Shown here: piece after piece, positions 52,007 to 60,786 of the stretch | How positions within the stretch are numbered: the first letter of the stretch is position 1 | Layout of the letters: every line of letters starts with the position of its first letter | From: JAHELQ01 sp965603365 | Lineage (GTDB): Bacteria > Acidobacteriota > Aminicenantia > UBA2199 | Length of the DNA: 64,000 nucleotides | Direction of reading: 5' to 3' | Assembly (NCBI GenBank): GCA_965603365.1 | Contig: CBFDCR010000001.1 | Coordinates: forward strand, 1 to 64,000 | Program-made: the position numbers and the translations under genes | The notes under the pieces: generated by a model | What the model was told of the DNA's origin: nothing | The model's database searches: none | What the model saw: only the letters and a program-made list of their open reading frames with translations

Positions 52007-52733
52007 TCACCCGGCCTCCTGCCGGTTCGTTGTACCGCCTGTTTTCATTCCTGAAAACAGCGCTCTTATGACCGGTTTTCAACCACTTTATGTACCTTTT
52101 TATGAGCCGGTGGGCCTCGGTGTTTAGACTGGCTATATTTTTTTGAGGGTATCTCGATTCCAGTTCGGTGAGCGATAGGTTTTGTTCCACTCGTTCCAGG
52201 AATATATTAACGGCCTCTTTTTTATCCGGCCATTTTTCCCGGCCGAATTTCTCTTCAATAAAAAAATTCACATCCTGCCGGGTCTCTTTCAGGTTGAATT
52301 GATGGACGTCATTCAGGGTTAAGCCAAACTTTTCCTTTATTTTATTGAAGATCTCAGCGTAGAAATGGTGACGTCCGTCCGCCATTTGCTCTACATGGAC
52401 CCTCTCCCGCTCGTCTTCCAAGGCAGCGGCCATCAACTGGAAAAAGGCGGCCTTCTGCCTGTTTCTCTTTTTAACGACATTGCAAACCCGGTTTCGCATG
52501 GCCTTCTTCAAATAGTTATTCATTTCTGCCATCTCTTTGGCCTCTACTTCGGCGACCTTTTCCGGTTTGCGCTGAAAATAGTCCAACAGATCCTCCATGG
52601 CCCCTGAGGTCATATCATCGATATCTTCCGAATTATAGACACCCAGCCGTCTGGCTTCATATTGTCCCTCTTTAATCAGCGATGCATAGTGCTTCCATTC
52701 AGACAGGTAATCAAAGAGATCCATGCCTACCAT
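51999..52733 (-). CDS. Divergent sigma-70-like regulator (tentative)
   Basis: 244 residues, cytoplasmic and highly charged. NNYLKKAMRNRVCNVVKKRNRQKAAF resembles sigma region 2, and LSLTELESRYPQKNIASLNTEAHRLIKRYIKWL could be a region 4-like helix-turn-helix. The middle section (GLTLNDVHQFNLKE ...) is unfamiliar. It overlaps a membrane-protein gene by 8 nt, an arrangement like ECF sigma/anti-sigma pairs, but the match is weak. No clear ribosome-binding site precedes ATG 52733; ATG 52724 is an alternative. Confidence 0.5.
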   Translation of the reverse strand: MVGMDLFDYLSEWKHYASLIKEGQYEARRLGVYNSEDIDDMTSGAMEDLLDYFQRKPEKVAEVEAKEMAEMNNYLKKAMRNRVCNVVKKRNRQKAAFFQLMAAALEDERERVHVEQMADGRHHFYAEIFNKIKEKFGLTLNDVHQFNLKETRQDVNFFIEEKFGREKWPDKKEAVNIFLERVEQNLSLTELESRYPQKNIASLNTEAHRLIKRYIKWLKTGHKSAVFRNENRRYNEPAGGRVNG

Positions 52734-52838
52734 TATATTTACAAATTAACAAGAATTCCATAACATTTTTGTTCAAAAAAAAAAATAAAATTGTATCGAA
52801 TATGTAAAGGCTTTCAGGTATTTTATCAGGAGGAATAG

Positions 52839-53534
52839 ATGAAGAAAAAAATCTGTTTATTGACTATCGGGGCCCTGACCATCGGGGCTGTTTTTTGCAG
52901 CAGTTGTAAAAAGTCCGCGGCCGTGCCCGCCACATTTAGCCTGACCGTTGTATTGGCGGAAGGCGCCACCGGCACCCCCACCGACGGCAGCCACACCTAC
53001 AACGAGGGGCAAACGGTCCATTACGACTACAGCTTAGAGGATGGCTATAAAAATCTGGTGGTCGCCGTAGACGGCCAGGCCGCGGCCGCCAGCGGCAACC
53101 TGGTGATGAATCAAAGCCACAGCATCGAGGTAAAGGCCGACAAGATCCTCAATATTTCCGGTGTCTGGCAGATCACCATTCATTACCTGGCTGCCAAAAG
53201 CGACTGCAGCGGCTGGGCTACACCGGCTGACCCCGGACCCTTTGGCGTCGAAATCGTCCACGCGGGCAGCGACCTCAACCTGACTTCTCTGGATGCCGGC
53301 AACGATATTCAATTGAACGGCACCTTCCATGATGAGGATAACAGCTTCACCCTTACGGGAAATTGTACCTATACCGTAGATATAAATGGTCAGACCTTCA
53401 TCCTGGATGGAACGATCACCTTTGCCGGCACTGCCGGCGAAACCACCCTGGAGGGAGAATTCACGGTCACATTGAACCACGAAGGCAGCACCTGCAGCCA
53501 CGGCGGCACCTTTACCGGAGATAAATTAGATTAA
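52839..53534 (+). CDS. Secreted lipoprotein of unknown function
   Basis: 231 residues. Signal peptide KKKICLLTIGALTIGAVFCSSC with a lipobox Cys at about 20-23. A beta-rich body follows with Ig-like character (EGQTVHYDYSLEDGYKNLVVAVDG) and repeated strands (FTLTGNCTYTVDINGQTFILDG). Four later cysteines may form disulfides. A perfect AGGAGG precedes the ATG. Monocistronic. Confidence 0.78.
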   Translation: MKKKICLLTIGALTIGAVFCSSCKKSAAVPATFSLTVVLAEGATGTPTDGSHTYNEGQTVHYDYSLEDGYKNLVVAVDGQAAAASGNLVMNQSHSIEVKADKILNISGVWQITIHYLAAKSDCSGWATPADPGPFGVEIVHAGSDLNLTSLDAGNDIQLNGTFHDEDNSFTLTGNCTYTVDINGQTFILDGTITFAGTAGETTLEGEFTVTLNHEGSTCSHGGTFTGDKLD

Positions 53535-53899
53535 AATAAAAACAGATCCTTCCAGGAGGCGTGGATGCGGCCCCCGACACGGCCGGTATAGAAGAGGACC
53601 AGGGCAGTCAGCACGACGGCGACAAACAGCAGGAAGGCCAGCAGGCAGACGGTCCACAGCAGCCGGGGCAGGGGGAAGGCCAGCAGCAGCACGGCAAACA
53701 AGAGGCCCAGCAAGAAGGCCGGAAGGTTGACTTTTCGGCGGCTGCCTCCAGGGGTCCCTCCCCTGCCCCGCCTTAAAATAACACGCATGACCACGGCCAG
53801 CAGCCGGAACGATTGGAAGAGCCATTGGCAGACCAGGCCAAAGACCACACCCCCCACCAGCGCGGCCATAACCCTACTCAATACATTTCCCGTATCCAT
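53531..53899 (-). CDS. Small membrane protein of unknown function
   Basis: 122 residues with three hydrophobic helices: ALVGGVVFGLVCQWLF, then LPAFLLGLLFAVLLLAFPL and LLWTVCLLAFLLFVAVVLTALVLFY. A basic cytoplasmic loop (RRGRGGTPGGSRRK) lies between the first and second. It converges with the lipoprotein gene, overlapping by 4 nt. No family recognised. Confidence 0.6.
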   Translation of the reverse strand: MDTGNVLSRVMAALVGGVVFGLVCQWLFQSFRLLAVVMRVILRRGRGGTPGGSRRKVNLPAFLLGLLFAVLLLAFPLPRLLWTVCLLAFLLFVAVVLTALVLFYTGRVGGRIHASWKDLFLF

Positions 53900-53963
53900 C
53901 GGCTGTCCCTGGTGCCATTTCAGACTCTGCGGCTGTTCATTTTCATTTTCTCTCTATTCCTGG

Positions 53964-53969
53964 TATAAT
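53964..53969 (+). promoter_or_regulatory. Extended -10 promoter (TGG-TATAAT)
   Basis: A perfect TATAAT preceded by TGG lies 20 bp before a small basic ORF. The -35 (TTTCAT, 17 bp upstream) is poor, so the extended -10 would carry the activity. Confidence 0.35.
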
Positions 53970-53988
53970 CAAACCGGCTGTAAAATAC

Positions 53989-54129
53989 ATGGGAAAAGAT
54001 CAATCCAGACAACTCAGCGCCAGGATCAGGGCACAAAACCGGCAGCAAAAAGATCGCCGGAAAAAGAAACCCCCAGATGTGAAGCGGCCCGGCAACACCC
54101 GGCTGAGACGAATCGGCCGCCATCGGTAG
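53989..54129 (+). CDS. Small highly basic protein (46 residues), tentative
   Basis: MGKDQSRQLSARIRAQNRQQ followed by further Lys/Arg-rich sequence to RIGRHR. About 40% of residues are basic, suggesting nucleic-acid or ribosome binding if expressed. It has an extended -10 promoter upstream but no clear ribosome-binding site, and ends 6 nt from a converging gene. Could be a leaderless gene or chance. Confidence 0.3.
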   Translation: MGKDQSRQLSARIRAQNRQQKDRRKKKPPDVKRPGNTRLRRIGRHR

Positions 54130-54134
54130 ACGAT

Positions 54135-54731
54135 TTATCCGTGAAGTTTTTTGAGGGTTGCTGCGACCTTTTTGCCCAGGTTGACGGCGGTGCCGAGGCC
54201 TGTTTGGTCATGTTCGATGCCGTCGGGGTGGCCGCTCCAGAGCAGGCCGCCGAAATGGCTGGTGGGGGAACAATCGGGCACCACGATCATGCCGTGGATC
54301 AGGCAGTTCTTAACCAGGTCCATGGCCGCCAGTTCCTGGCCGCCGTGCCTGGACTTGCCCACGGTGATGACCCCGGCCACCCGGTCTTCAAATAAAAAGC
54401 CGTTGCGCCGGAAGGGCAGCGACCGGTCCAAGAAGGCCTTCATCAACCAGGTCACCCCGCCGAAATAGACGGGGCTGGCATAGATCATGCCCCTGACATC
54501 GGGGTCAGCCAATACCGGCAGGATGGCGCGCTTGAAATCGTCATCAATGGAGCAATCCAGCTTCTTTAGGCAAAGCCCGCAGTCCTGGCAGCCGGAGAAG
54601 GCATAGTCGGACAGAAAAAGCGTTTGTACCGCCAGCCCGCTCTCTTCCACTGCAGCCATGGCCCGGTTCAAGGCAAACCGGCTGGTGCTCTTCCGGCCCT
54701 TCGGACTGCCGCATATTCCCAATACCTTCAT
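54135..54731 (-). CDS. Flavodoxin-fold NADPH-dependent FMN reductase / iron-sulfur flavoprotein
   Basis: 198 residues. GICGSPKGRKSTSRFAL is the FMN phosphate loop; CQDCGLCLKKLDC is the Cys cluster of iron-sulfur flavoproteins; IYASPVYFGGVTWLMKAFLDR is the second FMN-binding loop. Such proteins shuttle electrons or reduce quinones and metals, mainly in anaerobes. GAGAAACAC-like sequence precedes the start; there is no operon partner. Confidence 0.88.
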   Translation of the reverse strand: MKVLGICGSPKGRKSTSRFALNRAMAAVEESGLAVQTLFLSDYAFSGCQDCGLCLKKLDCSIDDDFKRAILPVLADPDVRGMIYASPVYFGGVTWLMKAFLDRSLPFRRNGFLFEDRVAGVITVGKSRHGGQELAAMDLVKNCLIHGMIVVPDCSPTSHFGGLLWSGHPDGIEHDQTGLGTAVNLGKKVAATLKKLHG

Positions 54732-54969
54732 GTGTTTCTCCTTTTTATGGTAAACCTGTCAACTATAATCTCACAAGCTTTATGTTTAAATATTAACACC
54801 ATGGCTATTGTATCATAAAAAAATATTTATTTAAAAGTAAAAAGAAATTGGGGACAGGCAAAAATTCCTCTCCCATACTCAAATTTTTTCATAAAAAAAA
54901 TTCGGCAATTACTGGTTTGAAAGCGGTTTGCCCTCGTTCCTGGTAGAGTTAATCCGAAAATATCGGGTT

Positions 54970-55154
54970 GAGGTGGAGAAGCGGTTTTCGGCTCTTTTGA
55001 CATCGACCGCATGCATGTGGTCTCCCTGTTGTTTCAGACCGGCTATTTGACGATAAAAGAGATCATATCAACCGACAGGGGAAAGAGGTTTTACGTTCTC
55101 TCCTATCCCAATGCCGAGGTAAAGGAAGCCTTTATGGAGTATTCGAAGCCTTGA
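54970..55154 (+). pseudogene. 3' fragment of an AAA-ATPase-like/PD-(D/E)XK (DUF1703-type) gene
   Basis: An open frame without a start codon: GSFDIDRMHVVSLLFQTGYL and TIKEII, then RFYVLSYPNAEVKEAFMEYS and a stop at 55152-55154. The LLFQTGYLTIK and YPNxEVxxxF motifs are typical of the C-terminal half of AAA-ATPase-like proteins with a DUF1703 nuclease domain. The N-terminal ~400 residues are missing. Confidence 0.55.
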
Positions 55155-55191
55155 GCCAGAGCATCGGAACCGATAGGCAATTAACGACGAT

Positions 55192-56052
55192 CTATTTTTT
55201 GGGCTTTGGTTGTTTGGGGGGGGATTTTTTTCGGGGTCGGGTTTTGGGTTTTAAAGCCTTCTTTTCCACTCTCTTTTTCTCTGCTTCTTTCGGCTCTTCT
55301 TCGGTGCCTCTGGGTTCCGGTTTGGGGGGCAGGATCAGGGACTGGATGAGTTTCTCGTCTTTATGGAAAAATTCGGTGAGGGTATGGCGCACCGCCTCAT
55401 AGGCACCGTCGGTATGGTAAACGGCACCACCGCCGGCAGGGATACCCAGGCCGTGGGAATACTGGCCGCCGTCCCGGACGATTCTACTCAGCCGTTCCCA
55501 GGAATTCTCTTCGTCGTGTACATCGATGACAATGGGTACCACCTGGAAGACGGTAAAGAACTCTTTGGGGTGAGAATTCTTTCTTCTGGATTCCTTCCAG
55601 CCTTTCATCCCCAATTGCACGGCTCCGGCGGACACGCCGATCAACAGGACGCCATTGTAATAGCACTCCACGATCTTTTCCTGGAGGCCGCTCTTCTGGA
55701 TGACCTCCCAACCCTTTTTTATATCGCCGCCGGCCAGCAAGATTAGATCCGCTTCGGTTAAAAACTCAAAATCCTCGGTCACCGGGGACGAGGTGATATG
55801 GCGGCAGTCGGTAATATCGATCTGCTTCATGGCGCTCACAAATATATCGTAATACTCGGGCTTGTCTTCGTTGGAGGCGCCGATGTAGGCCGCTTTGAGG
55901 GCTTTGCCCGGCCTCTCCTCTTCAATGTAGGTGCGCGCTCTCTGCAGGAAGAGCCCCTCTTCCTTGCCTTGCCAGAACAACAGTTGACTGTCCGCCAGCA
56001 AAATAATCGGCTTAATGACTATTTTTTTCTCTTTTGAATCCGGTTTTGTCAT
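55192..56052 (-). CDS. Peptidase S51-family protein (cyanophycinase/dipeptidase E-like)
   Basis: 286 residues. LLAGGDIKKGWEVIQKSGL and the nucleophile elbow LIGVSAGAVQLG match S51 peptidases; GLGIPAGGGAVYH fits the later catalytic region. Family members hydrolyse Asp-containing dipeptides or the beta-linked storage polymer cyanophycin. The C-terminal ~45 residues are a Pro/Lys/Glu-rich tail (EEPKEAEKKRVEKKALKPK). It lies 2 nt after the thioesterase gene on the same strand, so it is co-transcribed with biosynthetic genes and may process or detoxify their peptide. Confidence 0.85.
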   Translation of the reverse strand: MTKPDSKEKKIVIKPIILLADSQLLFWQGKEEGLFLQRARTYIEEERPGKALKAAYIGASNEDKPEYYDIFVSAMKQIDITDCRHITSSPVTEDFEFLTEADLILLAGGDIKKGWEVIQKSGLQEKIVECYYNGVLLIGVSAGAVQLGMKGWKESRRKNSHPKEFFTVFQVVPIVIDVHDEENSWERLSRIVRDGGQYSHGLGIPAGGGAVYHTDGAYEAVRHTLTEFFHKDEKLIQSLILPPKPEPRGTEEEPKEAEKKRVEKKALKPKTRPRKKSPPKQPKPKK

Positions 56053-56054
56053 TT

Positions 56055-56774
56055 TTAACCACTCAATTCCCCTGCCAGGATATCGTTGATAAAGTCGATA
56101 ACGACCTCTGCATTGTCGAACAGGTAGAAATGGTCGCCGTCGAAGGCATGCAGTCTAAAATCCTGTTTGCTGTACTTTCTCCATTCCTCGATATTACTGG
56201 TGATCATATCATCCTCTTTCCCGTACATGGCCGTGATGTTGCAGTCCAGGGGTTTAATGCTATTCTCATCCTGGGCATAGGTTTCATTGTTTTTAAAGTC
56301 ATTCCGGAGCAAAGGTAAAAAAATCTCCATCAATTCGGGATGTTCGAAGAATTCTTTGGGGGTACCCCCCAACTCGACTACCTCGGTTCTGAATTGTTCT
56401 TCGGACATGAGATGAAACATCTTTTCGTCGTCTTTGGGTACGTGCGGGGCATTTCGACCGGAAAAGAATATATGGATAGGCATTTTATGACCCTGGGCAA
56501 TGATTTTATAGGTCAATTCAAGGGCAATGGCCGAGCCCATGCTGTGACCGAAGAGGGCATAGGGCACCACATCCAGATCTTGAACGATTTTACTATATAC
56601 ATCGTCGGCAGCCTCGGCAATGGAATCGTAATGGGGGTCCCTGATCCTTCTGCCTCTTCCGGCCAGTTCCATCGGCGCTAATTCGATATCTTTTTGTAAA
56701 AACTGTCGCCATTGGTTGAACACGGTAGCAGACCCTCCGGCAAAGGGAAAACAAAAAAGCTTTACTTCAGTCAT
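56055..56774 (-). CDS. Type II thioesterase of NRPS/PKS systems
   Basis: 239 residues. FCFPFAGGSATVF (N-terminal oxyanion region), PMELAGRGRR, the nucleophile elbow FGHSMGSAIALEL, catalytic Asp in TAMYGKEDDMI and His in DGDHFYL define the GrsT/SrfD-type editing thioesterases, which free mischarged carrier domains. Its presence shows that an active assembly line is expected. It is placed 148 bp after the exporter gene and 2 nt before the S51 gene. Confidence 0.94.
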   Translation of the reverse strand: MTEVKLFCFPFAGGSATVFNQWRQFLQKDIELAPMELAGRGRRIRDPHYDSIAEAADDVYSKIVQDLDVVPYALFGHSMGSAIALELTYKIIAQGHKMPIHIFFSGRNAPHVPKDDEKMFHLMSEEQFRTEVVELGGTPKEFFEHPELMEIFLPLLRNDFKNNETYAQDENSIKPLDCNITAMYGKEDDMITSNIEEWRKYSKQDFRLHAFDGDHFYLFDNAEVVIDFINDILAGELSG

Positions 56775-56922
56775 TATTCACCTCTTTTTTTCGTACCTGG
56801 TTCACCTAATATTGGCGAATTACAACAGCATTAGAAGCTAAAAGGGTAATATCATATCAATGTTGAAGCAAAATTTCAATACCCTATTCAATCATTTTAT
56901 CTTTTATGCCCACTGCCAGGCA

Positions 56923-59900
56923 TCACCTGGTGGTCTGGTAGCTGGCGTCTACCTTCTCGATCTTGCCCAAGTCCAACTTGATGATTTTATCGGCCACATC
57001 AAAATAGTGATCATCGTGGGTGATGGCAATCACGATCTTGCCCTCTTTTTTCATTCGCTGGAGTAAATCCCGGTAAAAGAATTTACGAAATTCCGGATCC
57101 TGGTCCGCCGCCACCTCATCAAATAAATAGATCGGCGAATCCTCCAGATAACACTGCAGCAAAGCCAAACGCTTGCGCTGTCCGCCGGACAGGTCGATGG
57201 TGGTGAAGGCATTATCCTCTATATCGACTTTATCACCCAATCGCAGCATCTGCAAATATTCCTCTACCTGTTTTTCTCTCTTATCTAAATCCACATTGTA
57301 TAACTTATTAAACAAATGATAGCCGCTGAAAACCGTGGAGAAATATTCCCCCAACCTGCCATCGGTTTTATCGACGCCCTCGATCGCCACCTCCCCGGCA
57401 TCCGGTTTGTATAAACCGGTTAGAAGCATGGCCAATGTCGTCTTGCCGCTGCCGTTGCCGCCTATAATAAAGGTAATCTCTCCCTTCCTGGCCTCAAAAT
57501 CCAATGGCCCAACCTTAAATTTCTCCTCTTCATTCTCAGCCTCATACTCAAACTCAACACCTCTGGCCTTTAAGTTTTCGACGGCTCCGGGTTTCGGATG
57601 TATGATTTTCAGGATAGAGGGTTCTATATTGGCCGGGATATCTTGCTCAAAAGTTTTGACCCGGTTCCAGGCGACCCGGATCTGTACGATCGCCGGTATC
57701 GAATTTAATATCCCGTTAACCGGACCGATCAGATACAGCAAGATCATAATAAAACTCATCAGTGTAAAGATGCTGATATCCGGGAATATCCGGGGGATGG
57801 CAAAACCCACTGCGCCCAACACAACGATCAACAACGATTCACCGATCAAGAAGGCATTGATAAATTTGATGATGGCCCGGCAGGTGGCCTTGCGAAAATC
57901 ATCGCAGCTTTTCTCAATATCATCCCCGTATTCGCGCTTCTTGTTCACCTGGAGGCTCAATTCTTTAAAACCATCCAGCAATCCGTTCAGCAATCCCATA
58001 TATACATTCCGGGTATCCCGGGCCTCTTCAAGGTATTGCCGTGCCTTCTGGCTGACAATGCCGTAGAGGGTGGCGATGATAATGACCACCCCCAATGTTA
58101 CCATGGTGGCCCAGAAGGCGATGGTAAACAAATAGATAAACGCACCGGTAGCGGTCACCACACTGGTAATCAATTGCACGATGATATTGGCCGATTGACC
58201 GATCTGGCCGGTATCGTCGTTCAGGGTGGCATACACCCGGCCCCGCTCCATCTTTTCGAATCGCTGGTATGAGGTCAAAAAGACCTTCTGGATTAAACGC
58301 ATCCGCAAATCATACACGATATCAAAGGTAAGCCGCACCAGCCTGGTTTGCAGCACCTTCCGTCCCAGGATATAGACAAAAAAGGCCATGGCAAAATAGT
58401 ACAACTGGTAGACCAACTTCACGTTGCTAAACAGGGCACTGGTAATCAAAAATATCACCATTGCGTTGGCCAGGCCGGCCAGTAGACTCAAGATGATGAT
58501 CGCCGGCATGGACCGGACATACTTATTTTGCTGGGGAAACAGGCTGGAAAAAAAGAAACCCACATAACTCATGCCCATGGCAGCCAGGATAAGAATCGCC
58601 GCCACCTGAAAACTGATGGGCGACCAGACCGCCGCCGTATCCCAGGATACATTGGACATGGCCTGGGGAATCAAATAGATTCCGAATAAGAATGGGATCA
58701 AGATGACCAGAGTGGCCAACATTTTCCCTATTTTAATCAGGTTAATACCTTCAAAACGACGTCTGCCCTTAATTAAATCCCAAACAATAAAAAGCAAAAA
58801 CAGGACCGTGCACAATAGAAAAAAGACCATGATATAAGAAATCAAGGTACCGGCTTTATCCAGGCCGCTGCCCGGAATGTGGGGTATTTCTGCCTTTCCG
58901 TCTTTGATAAAATTCATAGCCAGATGGCCTATAACCGTGGTATAATTGCTGTTGGAATTGGTCAATACGGCTACCCCCAGCTTCTCTTGCGGATTAAAAC
59001 CGATATAAGAGGTAAAATTGGGATTCAGGCCCCCATGGTCGATGAGGTGGCTGCCGTTCACATAGGCGAACCAGCCCATGGCATAGGAGGAAAAATCCTG
59101 GGGGTTCGGCGGCACATCCTCGTTCCGCTCATGGCTCGACTGCATCAAGGGATAGAGCGCCGTCTGCTTCAACCCCATTTGATAGGACAGCCACTCAGCG
59201 GTATCTTTGCCATTGGACACGATGTAACCGGCCGGGGTATTGCCCTGGTACAGGGGGGCCTCGTACGGCCGGGGCTTTGAAAAGCCGATTTTATACCCCC
59301 GGGCCATGTTGGGCTGAATCCTGCCCGCCGCCGCACCGGTATAGGTATCCGCCAGTCCAAGGGGCTCAAAGACTTTTTGCCGCATGTAATCCTGAAAACT
59401 CAAGCCCGACACCTTCTCGATCACCAACCCGATCACGTCATAATTGATGGTGGCATATTCAAAGCGGCTGCCGGGCACACGATTTAATTCAATACCCGAA
59501 AGCCTTCTTACTGTCAGATCCAGGGCGTTCTCGGGGGCTTCCTTAGGGATTAAATCAATACTCCGCCAGGGGATGCCGCTGGTCTGATGGAGGAATTGCC
59601 GCAAGGTGATATCATACTCTTTTCCTTTATAGGTGGCATAAAACCAGGGTACATATTTAGATATGGGATCATCCAGGTTGATGAAGCCCTCCTTCGCCAA
59701 TTGCAGGGCAGCTAAGGCGGTAAAGGCTTTACTGCAAGAGCCCAGTTCAAACAGAGTCTCCGGGGCAACCGGCACTCTCTTTTCCAGATCGGCATAACCG
59801 TAAGATTTGATCAAGGGTTCCTTATTACCCTCCACCATGATCAGGGTTAATCCCGGGATGTCCCCTTCTTCCATCAATTGTTGAATCTTCGCATCCAACT

Positions 59901-60012
59901 TCCCCACTGAATCCACAACATTTTTCCCCTCAGCAGACAGGGAATAATTCAAAAAAACCAGGCAACACAATAGAACAATAATATTAAAATGAAAAAACCT
60001 CTCTTTTTTCAT
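56923..60012 (-). CDS. Serine hydrolase (class C beta-lactamase-like) fused to a cyclic-peptide ABC exporter
   Basis: About 1029 residues. A signal peptide leads residues ~35-370, a beta-lactamase/D-Ala-D-Ala-peptidase-like domain: catalytic GSCSKAF (SxxK), YATINYDVIG in the YxN region (Asn replaced by Thr) and LIDHGG. Three hydrophobic helices (390-500) precede a SyrD/PvdE-type ABC membrane domain, then the nucleotide-binding domain with GGNGSGKTT, DLSGGQRKRLALLQ and YLFDEVAADQD. ATG 60012 follows GGAGG; alternatives are 60015 and 60033. Such fusions occur beside NRPS genes; the extracytoplasmic hydrolase may mature or cyclise the exported peptide. Confidence 0.9.
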   Translation of the reverse strand: MKKERFFHFNIIVLLCCLVFLNYSLSAEGKNVVDSVGKLDAKIQQLMEEGDIPGLTLIMVEGNKEPLIKSYGYADLEKRVPVAPETLFELGSCSKAFTALAALQLAKEGFINLDDPISKYVPWFYATYKGKEYDITLRQFLHQTSGIPWRSIDLIPKEAPENALDLTVRRLSGIELNRVPGSRFEYATINYDVIGLVIEKVSGLSFQDYMRQKVFEPLGLADTYTGAAAGRIQPNMARGYKIGFSKPRPYEAPLYQGNTPAGYIVSNGKDTAEWLSYQMGLKQTALYPLMQSSHERNEDVPPNPQDFSSYAMGWFAYVNGSHLIDHGGLNPNFTSYIGFNPQEKLGVAVLTNSNSNYTTVIGHLAMNFIKDGKAEIPHIPGSGLDKAGTLISYIMVFFLLCTVLFLLFIVWDLIKGRRRFEGINLIKIGKMLATLVILIPFLFGIYLIPQAMSNVSWDTAAVWSPISFQVAAILILAAMGMSYVGFFFSSLFPQQNKYVRSMPAIIILSLLAGLANAMVIFLITSALFSNVKLVYQLYYFAMAFFVYILGRKVLQTRLVRLTFDIVYDLRMRLIQKVFLTSYQRFEKMERGRVYATLNDDTGQIGQSANIIVQLITSVVTATGAFIYLFTIAFWATMVTLGVVIIIATLYGIVSQKARQYLEEARDTRNVYMGLLNGLLDGFKELSLQVNKKREYGDDIEKSCDDFRKATCRAIIKFINAFLIGESLLIVVLGAVGFAIPRIFPDISIFTLMSFIMILLYLIGPVNGILNSIPAIVQIRVAWNRVKTFEQDIPANIEPSILKIIHPKPGAVENLKARGVEFEYEAENEEEKFKVGPLDFEARKGEITFIIGGNGSGKTTLAMLLTGLYKPDAGEVAIEGVDKTDGRLGEYFSTVFSGYHLFNKLYNVDLDKREKQVEEYLQMLRLGDKVDIEDNAFTTIDLSGGQRKRLALLQCYLEDSPIYLFDEVAADQDPEFRKFFYRDLLQRMKKEGKIVIAITHDDHYFDVADKIIKLDLGKIEKVDASYQTTR

Positions 60013-60063
60013 CATGCCTCCTTTTTTACTCATCGGTTTTATCTCTTTTTAAATAATATTAGA

Positions 60064-60765
60064 TTAATTATACTCTTCAATCAATTCATCGACCTCTTTC
60101 TCGACGACCCCATCGGGGAAATGAGGGCGCCAGGTACACACGGCCAACTTATAATCCTTATCGATGTCGTACATCTTAAAAAATCGACGATCCTGTGGCT
60201 GCCCCTTCACCTTGAGGCCGATATTCTCTTTGTCCAGCGCACTGATGCTGAAGGAGTCGAGAGGGATGGAGAGCCCCATGCCTTCGGCCTTGATATAGCT
60301 CTCCTTCAATGTCCACAGGGTGAAGAAATAGGGCAACTTCTCCGATTCGGCACGGCTCATCAAATCGTCATACTCCTGGTGAAAGAAAAAATTTCTGGCA
60401 ATATCCAGATCGATGGGCGCGATTTTTTCCACATCGATACCGATGGGGAAAGGGTCGACGGCGCAGGCAATCCAGTCGCCCGAATGGGATACATTGAAGT
60501 GGAAATCCGTGGCGTGATCGAGGCTCGGCTTACCGTACTCATTAAACGAAAAGGTGATATCCTCGTTTTTCATACCGAGTCTTTTCATAACGATATCCCG
60601 GATGAGAAGTTCGGCATACAATCCCCGGTGGGCATCCTGCCAGCGCAAAAACCGCCGGATTCGCGCCTGTTTCTCTGGGCTCACGTACCGGAGCAGCCGC
60701 TCAAAACGATCTGTCGCCAACCGTTCGCTAAACCTTAAGGCAAATATTTCGGTCATCGGCTCCAT
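60064..60765 (-). CDS. 4'-phosphopantetheinyl transferase (Sfp type)
   Basis: 233 residues. The motifs EYGKPSL, FHFNVSHSGDWI, GIDVEKIAPID and FTLWTLKESYIKAEGMGL are the P1-P5 elements of Sfp-type enzymes, with the Mg-binding D-x-E. It transfers 4'-phosphopantetheine from CoA onto the Ser of carrier domains, here presumably PCP1 (residue near 810), PCP2 and the ACP of the left-hand megasynthases. It is 51 bp upstream of the exporter fusion and 21 bp downstream of the SbnB-like gene. Confidence 0.94.
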   Translation of the reverse strand: MEPMTEIFALRFSERLATDRFERLLRYVSPEKQARIRRFLRWQDAHRGLYAELLIRDIVMKRLGMKNEDITFSFNEYGKPSLDHATDFHFNVSHSGDWIACAVDPFPIGIDVEKIAPIDLDIARNFFFHQEYDDLMSRAESEKLPYFFTLWTLKESYIKAEGMGLSIPLDSFSISALDKENIGLKVKGQPQDRRFFKMYDIDKDYKLAVCTWRPHFPDGVVEKEVDELIEEYN

Positions 60766-60786
60766 TATAAATATTCTATAAATCTT

